DNA of 64,000 nt, from positions 164,739 to 228,738 of the forward strand of contig NZ_MSLS01000001.1 in NCBI RefSeq assembly GCF_001940785.1, given 5' to 3'. This DNA comes from Bacillus sp. MRMR6 (GTDB lineage: Bacteria; Bacillota; Bacilli; Bacillales; Cytobacillaceae). This document shows positions 1-8,298 of this stretch, piece after piece (positions within the stretch are counted from its first letter, which is position 1; every line of letters starts with the position of its first letter). The notes beneath the pieces were generated by a model that was not told where the DNA came from, made no database searches, and saw nothing but the letters and a program-made list of their open reading frames with translations. The position numbers and the translations under genes are program-made.

Positions 1-356
1 CAAAATTCATTAGCCTTGCCTTTATCTCCAAAAGTTGACTGTTCTGGAAGAGTAATCTGTATGTAAGACTGTTCTTTTTCTTCTCCGTTTTCATGCCGTA
101 TTAATTCTTTATCGAAACCAATTAATATGGCATAATATCGATCATCTTTAGAATGTAAATAAAACCAATTTCCTTTTCCTTCCTCTGTCTCTTTTATCTC
201 ATATGGAAATGCCGAGTCTTGATAATTCCACCCTAGTTGACTGCCGGTTTTTTCTGTGATGTTTTTATAGTAATAAAAAAATTCCTTTATTTCATCCGTT
301 GTAATTGTTTGTACTGCAGCAGCAGGTACAAGCTTAATGTAGGCGTTTTCAGCCAT
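1..356 (-). CDS. Partial DUF1885-like protein of unknown function
   Basis: The gene runs off the left edge, so only the first 118 or so residues are visible. It begins MAENAYIKLVPAAAV and is acidic and soluble, with no signal peptide or membrane segment. I place the ATG at 356 rather than the in-frame ATG at 362, because the AAGGGGG ribosome-binding site lies about 7 nt before the former and almost touches the latter. The N-terminus resembles my memory of the small Bacillus/Geobacillus DUF1885 family, which has a structure but no known function. That family name is uncertain; that it is a real gene is fairly sure. Confidence 0.6.
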   Translation of the reverse strand, partial: MAENAYIKLVPAAAVQTITTDEIKEFFYYYKNITEKTGSQLGWNYQDSAFPYEIKETEEGKGNWFYLHSKDDRYYAILIGFDKELIRHENGEEKEQSYIQITLPEQSTFGDKGKANEF

Positions 357-504
357 AACCATTCCCCCTTAAGTCCCTTGTAAGTAATTCTATTCTAGCA
401 TTGAAAAAACGACTATGACAACACTAAGTGATAAATGTTGTTGTTAACTTAGGAATAATGAATTATAATAATATTCTAAATATTTAGCGAAAAGGAGGAT
501 CTGT

Positions 505-804
505 ATGGAACTGTTTGATAAGTTGTATGATGAGCATGAAAATGTAAAAGTAAGGTTTATTGGTTTTACTACTGAACATACTAGATATGACTTTGGAATT
601 ATTTACACCAATATGTTTTTTGGCAAACCTCTTGTAGTCTGTATGCAAACCGGCCGTTCAACTCTCCTCGATCCAAAAGATATTGAAGACATAGAATACC
701 TTCAAAATATTTTCCGGATTCCTGATAAGCAGCAAGCAGCAGGCCTAGCAGAATTTTTCAGCGAGACACTTCCTCAAATACCATTTGTTACCCAATATGA
801 ATAA
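505..804 (+). CDS. DUF3055 (SAV0927-like) family protein
   Basis: A 99-residue soluble protein starting MELFDKLYDEHENVKVRFIG, preceded by AAAGGAGG at good spacing. The FIGFTTEHTRYDFGIIYTN and CMQTGRSTLL blocks are typical of the Firmicutes DUF3055 family as I remember it; no biochemical role is known. It is monocistronic: a T-tailed hairpin follows the stop codon directly, and SR1 has its own promoter downstream. There is no signal peptide, membrane segment or metal-binding cysteine pattern. Family assignment is by recognition of sequence blocks; function is unknown. Confidence 0.75.
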   Translation: MELFDKLYDEHENVKVRFIGFTTEHTRYDFGIIYTNMFFGKPLVVCMQTGRSTLLDPKDIEDIEYLQNIFRIPDKQQAAGLAEFFSETLPQIPFVTQYE

Positions 805-814
805 TATATGTGGA

Positions 815-839
815 AGAGGCCTGTTTAGGCCTTTTTTTA
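815..839 (+). terminator. Terminator of the DUF3055 gene
   Basis: Stem AGGCCT, loop GTTT, stem AGGCCT, followed by seven T. It separates the DUF3055 gene from the SR1 promoter. Confidence 0.75.
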
Positions 840-855
840 TATGAAAAAAATTAAT

Positions 856-898
856 TGTGACATACAATTTAGGCTTGAAATATCCAATGTGTTATATT
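856..898 (+). promoter_or_regulatory. Two CcpN operator boxes at the SR1 promoter
   Basis: Two 11-mers, TGTGACATACA at 856-866 and TGTGTTATATT at 888-898, both fit the CcpN consensus TRTGHYATAYW at every position. The first lies just upstream of the -35 and the second fills the spacer up to the -10. In B. subtilis CcpN represses sr1 and the gluconeogenic genes gapB and pckA during glycolytic growth. Finding both boxes around a putative SR1 promoter supports the same control here. The consensus is from memory; the matches are read directly. Confidence 0.75.
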
Positions 899-903
899 AT
901 TAT
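875..903 (+). promoter_or_regulatory. SigA promoter of SR1
   Basis: TTGAAA (875-880), a 17-nt spacer and TATTAT (898-903). Transcription should start near 910, about 58 nt before the SR1P start codon. The element is interleaved with the two CcpN boxes. Confidence 0.7.
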
Positions 904-916
904 AAATTTAAGGATA

Positions 917-931
917 TCTAAACGCTTTCAA
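917..931 (-). promoter_or_regulatory. CcpA cre site in the SR1 leader
   Basis: On the minus strand the site reads TTGAAAGCGTTTAGA, which fits the cre form WTGAAARCGYTTWNN throughout. It begins about 7 nt after the predicted transcription start, where bound CcpA would block initiation or elongation. CcpA control of sr1 is known in B. subtilis; the position inside the leader is specific to this sequence. Confidence 0.65.
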
Positions 932-967
932 ATTGTTACTATTCATAATGAAAAGGGGATTGAACAG

Positions 968-1090
968 ATGGGTACAATTGTATGTCAAGCATGTGATTCA
1001 ACAATTGATCATTTCGAAGATGAAAAAGTAACGGTTCTTTATTCAAGATGTAATTGCTGCGATGGAAATCATTCAGAAGAAGAAGTATAA
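968..1090 (+). CDS. sr1P: GapA-binding peptide SR1P
   Basis: A 40-residue peptide, MGTIVCQACD followed by STIDHFEDEKVTVLY and a CNCCDG motif. The MGTIVCQ and HFEDEKVTVLY blocks and the paired cysteines are the hallmark of SR1P, which in B. subtilis binds glyceraldehyde-3-phosphate dehydrogenase GapA and stimulates its association with RNase J1. I chose the ATG at 968 because AAAAGGGG precedes it by about 10 nt and the length matches the family (about 39 residues). An upstream in-frame GTG at 857 would give a longer reading frame, but it lies inside the promoter. Confidence 0.85.
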   Translation: MGTIVCQACDSTIDHFEDEKVTVLYSRCNCCDGNHSEEEV

Positions 1091-1112
1091 AACTAACTTA
1101 CCTATAAAGTAA

Positions 1113-1145
1113 AAAGGATTCCATCAGTGGAATCCTTTATTTTTT
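1113..1145 (+). terminator. SR1 terminator, facing the speA end
   Basis: Perfect 11-bp stem AAAGGATTCCA/TGGAATCCTTT with a TCAG loop, then ATTTTTTA. Confidence 0.85.
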
Positions 1146-1218
1146 AGCTAATAGGAAAGTATTAGAATAACCAATGCGCTTGACTTAAGGACTTTCTGAT
1201 GCGAAGTTTTTCTAATGG

Positions 1219-2691
1219 TTACCTGATTGCTTTATATTCTTTAATCACTCGAATCTGCTTGATTTCATCGTCCTCTGGCCCTTGCACTGGGAGTCCGACC
1301 TCTAGGTTCTTCTGAATATAATGCAGGTTCTCTTTCGTAATGATTTCACCTGGAATAAATATAGGAATGCCAGGCGGATAAACCATGATAAATTCCGCAA
1401 TAATTCTACCCTCTGATTCGACAAAAGGGATTACCTCTGTATCTGCATAAAAAGCATCGCGAGGTGTTAATGCTAGAAGAGGTATGTCTGGAAGTAATAC
1501 TTCAATTGGCTCTACCTTTTCAGTCCGGTCTTTCATTTCATCGGATAGCTCTTTCAAGGCATTAACCAATTGACCTGCCTCTTCTTCAGTATCCCCGAGA
1601 GTAATAATGCAAAGTATATTATAAAGATCCGACATCTCTACTTCTATATTGTGCTTTTCTCTTAACCAATTTTCAACCTTGTACCCAGTCAGCCCTAAAT
1701 CCTTTACAGATATAATAAGCTTTGTTGGGTCGTAGTCAAACGTTGCTTTTGAGCCAAGTATTTCTTCTCCAATACAATGTAAATTGTCAATTTCATTAAT
1801 TCGATGTCTAATGGATTGAGCCAAATTGATGGTTTTATCAATTAAATCTTTACCCTTAGTTGCTAATTGTTTTCGAGCAACATCAAGTGATGCTAGTAAT
1901 AAATAGGATGTGGATGTGGTGGTAAGCATACTTAAAATGGACTGAACATGTTTAGCAGATACTAGCCCCTCTTTCACATTCAAGATGGAACTTTGTGTCA
2001 TCGACCCTCCTAGTTTATGAACACTTGTGGCAGCCATATCAGCGCCTGCCTGCATTGCTGAAAGTGGAAGGTCATCATGGAAATGGATATGGACCCCGTG
2101 TGCCTCGTCAACTAGGACTGGGACTTTATGTGAGTGTGCAATTTCTACAATCTTCTTTAAATCAGCAGAAACACCGAAATAAGTGGGATTGATAACTAGA
2201 ACAGCTTTTGCATCTGGATGCTGATGTAATGCTTTTTCAACTGATTCAGTTGTAATACCATGGGATATCCCTAATTCCTTATCAATTTCAGGATGAATAA
2301 ACACTGGAATGGCTCCAGAAAAAACAATGGCAGACATAACGGATTTATGAACATTTCTTGGGACGATAATTTTATCGTCAGGTCCGCAGACTGCCATGAT
2401 CATCGCAATAATAGCACCACTGGTTCCTTGCACGGAGAAGAAAGTACGGTCTGCCCCAAAGGCTTCAGCAGCTAGATCCTGAGCCTCCTTTATCATTCCT
2501 TTTGGTTGATGGAGATCATCTAATGGACCAATATTAATTAAGTCAATTGACAGAGCATTATCACCAATGAAATTACGAAATTCAGGATCAATTCCTGCCC
2601 CCTTCTTATGACCAGGGATATGAAATTGAACTGGATTATTTTTTGCATGTTTTAATAAACCGCTAAATAACGGTGTTTGATTTTGAGACAA
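1219..2691 (-). CDS. speA: Arginine decarboxylase (biosynthetic, PLP-dependent)
   Basis: A fold-type I PLP decarboxylase of the Orn/Lys/Arg major-domain family. In B. subtilis SpeA converts arginine to agmatine, the first step of spermidine synthesis. The PLP site is SVHKLGGS with the Schiff-base lysine near residue 226, preceded by VDEAHGVHIHF. The C-terminal Orn/Lys/Arg domain ends VQGPEDDEIKQIRVIKEYKAIR. The reading frame opens further upstream at 2742, but a TTG at 2691 with GAGGTG 10 nt before it gives exactly 490 residues and the N-terminus MSQNQTPLFSGL, as in B. subtilis. It is convergent with SR1. Confidence 0.93.
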   Translation of the reverse strand: MSQNQTPLFSGLLKHAKNNPVQFHIPGHKKGAGIDPEFRNFIGDNALSIDLINIGPLDDLHQPKGMIKEAQDLAAEAFGADRTFFSVQGTSGAIIAMIMAVCGPDDKIIVPRNVHKSVMSAIVFSGAIPVFIHPEIDKELGISHGITTESVEKALHQHPDAKAVLVINPTYFGVSADLKKIVEIAHSHKVPVLVDEAHGVHIHFHDDLPLSAMQAGADMAATSVHKLGGSMTQSSILNVKEGLVSAKHVQSILSMLTTTSTSYLLLASLDVARKQLATKGKDLIDKTINLAQSIRHRINEIDNLHCIGEEILGSKATFDYDPTKLIISVKDLGLTGYKVENWLREKHNIEVEMSDLYNILCIITLGDTEEEAGQLVNALKELSDEMKDRTEKVEPIEVLLPDIPLLALTPRDAFYADTEVIPFVESEGRIIAEFIMVYPPGIPIFIPGEIITKENLHYIQKNLEVGLPVQGPEDDEIKQIRVIKEYKAIR

Positions 2692-2915
2692 TTTATACAC
2701 ACACCTCTTTAATGAAAAAATACTTCTATATACATAAAACAAATGAATTATAGCACTAAAGCTTTGGCTTGCAAAGATTTATTTATCGCAGGTCCTACCT
2801 TTTTTTTGCTACACCTTAGTTTCCCAAAAAAACAGGAATATTACCCTTACAAATCCGTGAAAAATGGGGAACATAGATGTATGATACATCTATGAACTAT
2901 GAAGAAGGTGAAGAA

Positions 2916-3188
2916 ATGGAGTATCAATACCCAATTGATTATCATTGGTCGACCGATGAAATTGTTGATGTCATTAAATTTTATGAAACAATCGAAACGG
3001 CATATGAAAAAGGAATTGATCGAGAACGATTAATGTTGGTCTATCGTCGATTTAAAGAAATCGTGCCAAGTAAAGCAGAAGAGAAAACACTATGCAGTGA
3101 ATTTGAGGAAATCAGTGGTTATTCTGCTTATCGTGTGCTAAAAAAAGCAAAAGATGCTTTAGCGGAAGAAAAAATAATGATGAAGTAA
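2916..3188 (+). CDS. yktA: UPF0223 family protein YktA
   Basis: A 90-residue acidic, helical protein, [20 protein letters not shown], with the conserved block [14 protein letters not shown]. It belongs to UPF0223, whose function is unknown. The upstream in-frame ATG at 2877 gives 13 extra residues, but GAAGGTG sits 8 nt before the ATG at 2916, which matches the family start. It stands between speA and yktB as in B. subtilis. It is followed at once by a strong terminator, so it is probably transcribed alone. Confidence 0.85.
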   Translation: MEYQYPIDYHWSTDEIVDVIKFYETIETAYEKGIDRERLMLVYRRFKEIVPSKAEEKTLCSEFEEISGYSAYRVLKKAKDALAEEKIMMK

Positions 3189-3190
3189 CT

Positions 3191-3222
3191 AAAAAGCCCC
3201 GAACTCTGTTCGGGGTTTTTTC
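3191..3222. terminator. Bidirectional terminator between yktA and yktB
   Basis: AAAAAGCCCCGAAC stem, CTCT loop, GTTCGGGG stem, then TTTTTT on the plus strand and A-rich on the other side. It can end both convergent genes. Confidence 0.85.
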
Positions 3223-3855
3223 CTATTTTATATTTAAGGCGGTTTTATAAAGAGGTGCGACTTTAGAAAATACTTCATCTATTTGCTTTATTAGTCGATC
3301 AGCACCAAGTTGGATTACATCATCACGATTAATTTCATACCCGCAGAGGATTTCCGCTTTCTTGACGTTTTCCAATCTTTCAAAGTAAGCAAGCAGCTGA
3401 TCCTTTGTAAGCTGCCCATGAATAGAGGACTCTGCTTTTGTATGATCCAATGACCAGACATAGTCTTCAGGGATATCACGGTACACTCTATTTAAACTTT
3501 TAATAAGTCTACTCGCAATCTCTTGCTTTTGAGGTGCTTCGTAGATAACGGCAAACCAAATGAATAGATGAGTATCCCAAAGCCCAATTTGGAAATGTGG
3601 AAGCATTTTATAACCTCTTGGATTATTTGCGAAGGCCACCCAGGTGTCTTTTGGAGGATTGATGGTCCGCCGTGCATGTTTGGCAACATGAACAAACATT
3701 TCGTCTCCCGTTAAGGACGTTAGAGTGGAAGCAAAATATTGTCCCAGCATTTCTAATTTTGGCCGAACAGTTTCTTTAAGGGCTTCCATTCTAGCCTCTA
3801 ATCCATCTATTTGAAAAACATCAAAGTCTTCATTTGTAAAGCCATTAAACGTCAT
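3223..3855 (-). CDS. yktB: DUF1054 (UPF0637) family protein YktB
   Basis: A 210-residue soluble protein with the family blocks GDEMFVHVAKHARRTINPP and HFQIGLWDTHLFIWFAVIYEAP. Function is unknown; members are conserved across Bacillaceae. The frame could begin 5 codons upstream (3870), but GGAGG lies 8 nt before the ATG at 3855 (MTFNGFTNEDF), which is also the family N-terminus. It is divergent from the small gene at 4038. Confidence 0.88.
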   Translation of the reverse strand: MTFNGFTNEDFDVFQIDGLEARMEALKETVRPKLEMLGQYFASTLTSLTGDEMFVHVAKHARRTINPPKDTWVAFANNPRGYKMLPHFQIGLWDTHLFIWFAVIYEAPQKQEIASRLIKSLNRVYRDIPEDYVWSLDHTKAESSIHGQLTKDQLLAYFERLENVKKAEILCGYEINRDDVIQLGADRLIKQIDEVFSKVAPLYKTALNIK

Positions 3856-4037
3856 TTTCACTACCTCCACAGAATGGTCTTGTCAATAATTGTAGCATAA
3901 TATCATATTCTGTTAAAATTCATTGCTCATCTAGGTTAACACACAAATTTGTTGCAACCTTGCATGGTGGCTCATATTATATCAGTAAAAATAGTCAGAA
4001 AAGTAAGTGAAATAAAAATTTAGAAAGGAGGATTAAC

Positions 4038-4232
4038 ATGAAACAATTAATGAACACATCCTTAAAAAAAGTGGGAGAAAAAGAGAGAACGGCTGTTTTA
4101 AGATTAGAAATGGATTATGAACTTGCCACATTATTTGAGGCAATTGAAGAGAAAAATGAGAAGAAGACAAAAGAATGTAAGCAAAAATTAGAAAAGATTC
4201 GTCAAGAGTTAATGCGTTTAAAGGCTCTTTGA
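4038..4232 (+). CDS. Small charged helical protein, YkzI-like by position
   Basis: A 64-residue protein, very rich in Glu and Lys (EEKNEKKTKECKQKLEKIRQEL), predicted to be mostly a long helix or short coiled coil. AAAGGAGG precedes the ATG by 7 nt, so translation is well supported. B. subtilis has a similar-sized unknown gene, ykzI, between yktB and yktC, so orthology is suggested by location and length. No function can be given. Confidence 0.7.
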   Translation: MKQLMNTSLKKVGEKERTAVLRLEMDYELATLFEAIEEKNEKKTKECKQKLEKIRQELMRLKAL

Positions 4233-4298
4233 TCCTTAATATATATCAAAGGGGTATCAAAGTTGGGAAGAAAAATAATGTTTAATCTTAAAATCTAA

Positions 4299-4335
4299 AA
4301 CGAACTCTTATCAGAATTTATGGAGTTCGTTTATT
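4299..4335 (+). terminator. Terminator after the small YkzI-like gene
   Basis: AACGAACTC and GAGTTCGTT form a 9-bp stem with a 14-15 nt loop, followed by TTATTATTTT. Confidence 0.6.
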
Positions 4336-4338
4336 ATT

Positions 4339-4366
4339 TTGCCTTCAGCTCTACACATATTATAAT
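4339..4366 (+). promoter_or_regulatory. Probable SigA promoter of suhB
   Basis: TTGCCT (4339-4344), a 16-nt spacer and TATAAT (4361-4366), 37 nt before the suhB start codon. The -35 is imperfect. Confidence 0.45.
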
Positions 4367-4402
4367 GGATTTAGAATAACTAAATGAAATGGAGGGAGTT
4401 TG

Positions 4403-5200
4403 ATGGACTGGGATTACATAGATCTACTTGCAAAACAATGGACAATTGAAGCGGGCGAAAGAATCCGATCTTCCTTTCATAAGACAATAAATATCGAAAC
4501 AAAATCAAATCGTAACGATTTAGTTACGGATATTGATAAAGATATTGAACAGTTTTTTATTCAAAAGATAAGAGGGACCTTTCCAACCCATAAAATCTTG
4601 GGTGAAGAAGGGTTAGGTGACAATTTAATTAATTTAGATGGGGTTGTTTGGATTATTGATCCTATAGATGGCACGATGAATTTTATTCATCAACAACGAA
4701 ACTTCGCTATTTCTCTTGGTGTATATGAAAATGGCATTGGGAAAATTGGTATAATCTTTGATGTTGCTCATGATGAGATGTATCATGCCATTAAAGGTAA
4801 AGGGGCCTACATGAATGGGAAGATTATACCATCACTAGAAGAAACGTCCGTCCAGGATGCGATTCTTGCTGTAAATGCAACATGGGTAATGGAAAACCAC
4901 CGTATAGACCATAACCTTATGATTCCTTTAGTAAAAGCAGTTAGAGGTACTAGATCATATGGTACTGCTGCACTCGAGATGGTGTTTGTGGCAACTGGAA
5001 GGGTCGACGCTTACATTTCAATGCGGCTATCGCCGTGGGATGTTGCAGCTGGCTCAATTATAGTGGAAGAATTAGGAGGTATGGTCACTAATTTACGGGG
5101 AGAAAAGCTAGATTTCCTTACAAACGACTCTCTGCTAGTTGCAAAATCCGGTCTTCATCGGGTCATCTTATCTGATTATTTAAAGGATGGGAAATGGTAA
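4403..5200 (+). CDS. suhB: Inositol monophosphatase family protein (SuhB/YktC)
   Basis: A Mg2+-dependent phosphatase that hydrolyses inositol-1-phosphate and related substrates. The 265 residues show all family motifs: GEEG in the first metal loop (near residues 67-70), WIIDPIDGTMNF (near 83-94) and SPWDVAAG near residue 210, which carries the catalytic metal-binding Asp. The length equals that of B. subtilis YktC. A TTG lies directly before the ATG, but the ATG at 4403 has GGAGGGAG at better spacing. The physiological substrate in Bacillus is not settled. Confidence 0.9.
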   Translation: MDWDYIDLLAKQWTIEAGERIRSSFHKTINIETKSNRNDLVTDIDKDIEQFFIQKIRGTFPTHKILGEEGLGDNLINLDGVVWIIDPIDGTMNFIHQQRNFAISLGVYENGIGKIGIIFDVAHDEMYHAIKGKGAYMNGKIIPSLEETSVQDAILAVNATWVMENHRIDHNLMIPLVKAVRGTRSYGTAALEMVFVATGRVDAYISMRLSPWDVAAGSIIVEELGGMVTNLRGEKLDFLTNDSLLVAKSGLHRVILSDYLKDGKW

Positions 5201-5212
5201 GAATGAATAAAT

Positions 5213-5240
5213 AAAAAAGAAGCCTGAATAAGGCTTCTTA
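5213..5240. terminator. Bidirectional terminator between suhB and ylaF
   Basis: GAAGCCT stem, GAAT loop, AGGCTTC stem, flanked by A7 on the left and a TT-rich right side. It overlaps the ylaF stop codon. Confidence 0.7.
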
Positions 5241-5423
5241 TAATTCTCCGTTTGTACGCATTTTTGCTTTTGTCTTAAAACCTAATCCGATGACTAATAT
5301 AACAGCAATTATACAACCAATTACACCTACAACGCTTTGAACTCCAATTGCTATTCCTATACCCATTATGAAAATAGCGGTTAAAACGGCATATAAAATA
5401 AAAATCCACTTAATATTGTTCAT
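5238..5423 (-). CDS. ylaF: YlaF-like two-TM small membrane protein (DUF5325)
   Basis: 61 residues forming two hydrophobic helices (IKWIFILYAVLTAIFIMG and a second segment, VVGVIGCIIAVILVIGLGF), followed by a basic tail. An in-frame upstream extension to 5477 adds a basic stretch, but the ATG at 5423 (MNNIKWIF) has AAAAGGGG about 10 nt upstream and gives the usual family length. In B. subtilis ylaF likewise neighbours typA. Membrane location is clear; function is unknown. Confidence 0.78.
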   Translation of the reverse strand: MNNIKWIFILYAVLTAIFIMGIGIAIGVQSVVGVIGCIIAVILVIGLGFKTKAKMRTNGEL

Positions 5424-5600
5424 GAAAATAAAACCCCTTTTTATGAGAAATCTTCCTATTTTGTAGCTGTGAACCATTTTATAGTATATTCTACATAAAA
5501 TGCGTATAGGTTTCCACTTTAATTATGGTATAATGTTTTAGTTGTATATGGGAAACTATAGTTAGCTTAAATTTTTTAAATAGAGGTAGGAGTGAATTTT

Positions 5601-7439
5601 TTGAAACTAAGAGAAGATATTCGCAATATTGCGATCATCGCCCACGTTGACCATGGAAAAACGACTTTGGTTGACCAGTTGTTGAAGCAATCCGGGACGT
5701 TCCGTTCAAATGAACACGTAGAAGAGCGTGCGATGGATTCAAATGACTTAGAAAGGGAACGTGGTATTACAATCCTTGCTAAGAACACAGCAATCCAATA
5801 TAAAGACACAAAAATCAATATTCTTGATACTCCTGGGCATGCCGACTTTGGCGGTGAGGTTGAACGTATCATGAAAATGGTTGATGGTGTATTACTGGTT
5901 GTAGATGCTTACGAAGGAACGATGCCGCAAACACGTTTTGTTCTTAAAAAAGCTTTGGAACAAAACCTAACACCGATTGTGGTCGTTAATAAAATTGACC
6001 GTGATTTTGCCCGTCCGCTTGAAGTAATTGATGAAGTAATTGATTTGTTTATTGAATTAGATGCCAATGAGGATCAACTTGAGTTTCCAGTGATTTTCGC
6101 TTCAGCAATAAATGGTACTGCAAGCACTGATTCAGAAAAACAAGATGAAAACATGCAATGCTTATATGATGCCATCGTAGAACATATCCCAGCCCCCGTT
6201 GACAACCGTGAAGAGCCTTTACAGTTCCAAGTAGCCTTGCTTGATTACAATGACTATGTGGGCAGAATTGGGATTGGCCGTGTATTCCGCGGTACCATGA
6301 AGGTTGGTCAACAAGTTGCACTGATGAAAATAGATGGTTCTGTTAAACAGTTCCGTGTTACGAAAATCTTTGGTTTCTTTGGGTTAAAACGTGAGGAAAT
6401 TACAGAAGCAAAAGCAGGGGACTTAATCGCTGTATCTGGTATGGAAGATATCAACGTAGGTGAAACCGTTTGTCCTATTGAACATCAAGAAGCATTACCA
6501 GTTCTAAGGATTGATGAACCTACACTACAAATGACTTTCGTGGTAAACAATAGTCCATTTGCAGGTAGAGAAGGTAAATATTTAACTTCTAGAAAAATTG
6601 AAGAAAGACTCTTGGCACAATTGCAAACCGATGTTAGCTTACGTGTTGAAAATACAGATTCACCTGATGCTTGGATTGTTTCTGGCCGTGGAGAGCTTCA
6701 TTTATCCATTTTAATCGAAAACATGCGTCGTGAAGGATATGAGCTGCAAGTCTCCAAGCCAGAGGTCATTGTGAAAGAGATTGATGGTGTTCGTTGTGAG
6801 CCTGTTGAGCGAGTACAAATTGACGTTCCTGAAGAACATACAGGTGCGGTGATGGAATCGATTGGAGCTCGTAAAGGTGAAATGATTGATATGATCAATA
6901 ATGGCTCTGGTCAAGTGCGATTGATATTTAATGTACCAGCACGTGGGTTAATTGGTTATACAACTGAGTTCTTAACGATGACTCGAGGATACGGGATTAT
7001 TAATCACACATTTGATAGTTATCAGCCTTTGGTTCAAGGTCAAGTTGGAGGACGCCGTCAAGGAGTTCTAGTTTCAATGGAATCCGGAAAAGCTTCCACA
7101 TATGGTATAATGAACGTTGAAGACCGTGGTACTATTTTCGTTGAACCAGGAACGGAAATATACGAAGGTATGATTGTTGGTGAGCACACTCGTGAAAATG
7201 ATATTACTGTAAATATCACAAAAGTTAAACAGGCGACAAATATTCGCTCAGCTAATAAGGATCAAACGTCAGTTATCAAAAAACCACGTATCATGACATT
7301 AGAGGAGTCTTTAGAGTACCTGAACGAAGATGAATACTGTGAAGTCACACCAGAATCAATCCGTTTACGTAAAAAGATTTTAGAAAAAAATGAACGTGAA
7401 AGAGTTACTAAGAAGAAAAAACTTGCTGAAATGAGTTAA
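5601..7439 (+). CDS. typA: Ribosome-associated GTPase TypA/BipA
   Basis: A translational GTPase of the EF-G/LepA superfamily that binds ribosomes and supports 50S assembly, especially under cold or stress. Motifs in order: G1 AHVDHGKT (residues 14-21), switch I with [17 protein letters not shown] and [10 protein letters not shown]. The BipA-specific C-terminus follows, with SRGLIGY-like [11 protein letters not shown] and [15 protein letters not shown] use the TTG at 5601, which has AGGAG 8 nt upstream and gives 612 residues, the B. subtilis length. The GTG at 5592 sits on the ribosome-binding site itself. It is the first gene of a likely operon with ylaH and the next ORF. Confidence 0.95.
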   Translation: MKLREDIRNIAIIAHVDHGKTTLVDQLLKQSGTFRSNEHVEERAMDSNDLERERGITILAKNTAIQYKDTKINILDTPGHADFGGEVERIMKMVDGVLLVVDAYEGTMPQTRFVLKKALEQNLTPIVVVNKIDRDFARPLEVIDEVIDLFIELDANEDQLEFPVIFASAINGTASTDSEKQDENMQCLYDAIVEHIPAPVDNREEPLQFQVALLDYNDYVGRIGIGRVFRGTMKVGQQVALMKIDGSVKQFRVTKIFGFFGLKREEITEAKAGDLIAVSGMEDINVGETVCPIEHQEALPVLRIDEPTLQMTFVVNNSPFAGREGKYLTSRKIEERLLAQLQTDVSLRVENTDSPDAWIVSGRGELHLSILIENMRREGYELQVSKPEVIVKEIDGVRCEPVERVQIDVPEEHTGAVMESIGARKGEMIDMINNGSGQVRLIFNVPARGLIGYTTEFLTMTRGYGIINHTFDSYQPLVQGQVGGRRQGVLVSMESGKASTYGIMNVEDRGTIFVEPGTEIYEGMIVGEHTRENDITVNITKVKQATNIRSANKDQTSVIKKPRIMTLEESLEYLNEDEYCEVTPESIRLRKKILEKNERERVTKKKKLAEMS

Positions 7440-7455
7440 TTTGGAGGTTTTGCGC

Positions 7456-7764
7456 GTGAATGTAGCAGAGCGGCTTTCATTTTTCCCTGCACTGTACAAC
7501 GTAACGGAACAACCTGAACTAGGAATGTGGCTTCTATATTTGACTATTGTAGGTCTCTCCATCCTTGTTTATAAACTTGGTTTTGCTAAAAAATTGCCCT
7601 TTGGAAAATCGATTATGATTTATATTTTCTTGAGTGCTGGCTGTACGGTTCTTACTGCATTAGGTGTATTTTTACCTATTGCAGAGGGACTGGTGGTTGC
7701 AGCCTTAATCTTAATTATTTATAAAGTTCGCTTACACCAAAGCAAAATAGCGGAGGGTAAGTAA
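7456..7764 (+). CDS. ylaH: YlaH-like membrane protein
   Basis: A 102-residue protein with three hydrophobic helices, including [18 protein letters not shown] and [11 protein letters not shown], and a basic tail. The blocks [12 protein letters not shown] and [19 protein letters not shown] match the YlaH family. The GTG at 7456 has GGAGG at 8-nt spacing; the TTG at 7441 overlaps the ribosome-binding site and is rejected. It starts 16 nt after typA and overlaps the next gene by one base, so the three are probably cotranscribed. Its role is unknown; B. subtilis YlaH is a predicted membrane protein. Confidence 0.85.
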   Translation: MNVAERLSFFPALYNVTEQPELGMWLLYLTIVGLSILVYKLGFAKKLPFGKSIMIYIFLSAGCTVLTALGVFLPIAEGLVVAALILIIYKVRLHQSKIAEGK

Positions 7765-8057
7765 TGAATTCCGTTCAAGATGCGCTTTATAATTGGCTTA
7801 CAATCAAGGTTGTATGCGATGCTCGTCCAGATGATACGGCAGCAAGAGAGACGTTAGACCTCTTTGATGAAATTTTAACGAGCGAACATCATTTACTTGA
7901 TATTAAGATTTCAACCGATGAACAAATGTACTATGTTTCATATGTTCAGACTGGCGAGAGTAAGAAGGCACGATTTCCACGTGATTTAATTGAGGTTATG
8001 CTTAATCAAATCAATCAAGAACCGGATAAATATTGTAACTTTCCGATTGAAGAATAA
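7764..8057 (+). CDS. Small acidic protein of unknown function downstream of ylaH
   Basis: 97 residues, [24 protein letters not shown], soluble and acidic, with no motif I recognise. Its ATG overlaps the ylaH stop by one base and CGGAGGG precedes it, so it is translationally coupled to ylaH. A terminator follows. I do not recall a counterpart at this place in B. subtilis. The helical centre with RETLDLFDEIL and the closing NQINQEPDKYCNFPIEE may help identify its family by profile search. Confidence 0.75.
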   Translation: MNSVQDALYNWLTIKVVCDARPDDTAARETLDLFDEILTSEHHLLDIKISTDEQMYYVSYVQTGESKKARFPRDLIEVMLNQINQEPDKYCNFPIEE

Positions 8058-8092
8058 AAAAACCCACATTATTCATGTGGGCTTTTTTATCT
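8058..8092. terminator. Terminator of the typA-ylaH operon, also facing ylaI
   Basis: AAAAAACCCACAT stem, TATTC loop, ATGTGGG stem, then CTTTTTTAT. The A-run and T-run make it usable from both strands. Confidence 0.85.
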
Positions 8093-8097
8093 TTAAT

Positions 8098-8298
8098 TTA
8101 CCATTCGTCTTTTTCAGAGCGTGCACGGAAAAGCCTGAAATTTCCTGTGTCAACTCTATCTTTGGTTCTATTAGATATTCGAGTGCTGCATTCGTCGCAC
8201 ATATATGTATGAATGGGGCGGTTCCGAAGGCGTTTAGCTACTAATGATTGATCCTCGATTCCTTCAATTTTATCGCAAATCACACATTTTACTCTCAT
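8098..8298 (-). CDS. ylaI: YlaI (DUF2197), small zinc-ribbon protein
   Basis: 66 residues with CVIC near the N-terminus and CDEC in the middle, a four-cysteine arrangement that should bind zinc. The core LAKRLRNRPIHTYMCDEC and the ending TGNFRLFRARSEKDEW are the YlaI/DUF2197 signature. GAGGTG lies just upstream of the ATG at 8298; the alternative TTG at 8310 falls on that motif. Function is unknown. It is convergent to the preceding operon, as in B. subtilis. Confidence 0.85.
   Translation of the reverse strand: MRVKCVICDKIEGIEDQSLVAKRLRNRPIHTYMCDECSTRISNRTKDRVDTGNFRLFRARSEKDEW

Larger units (their letters stand above)
910..1145 (+). ncRNA. sr1: SR1 dual-function small RNA
   Basis: A transcript of about 235 nt is predicted from the promoter at 875-903 to the strong hairpin at 1113-1138. 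In B. subtilis SR1 lies between pdhD and speA, base-pairs with ahrC mRNA and also encodes the GapA-binding peptide SR1P. Here the locus is likewise beside speA, encodes a recognisable SR1P and keeps CcpN boxes, so identity rests on synteny, peptide and regulation together. Whether it pairs with ahrC mRNA cannot be judged without that sequence. Confidence 0.75.

Noticed and set aside
857..967. N-terminal extension of SR1P
   Set aside because: It overlaps the CcpN boxes, the -35/-10 and the cre; the peptide family is about 40 residues.
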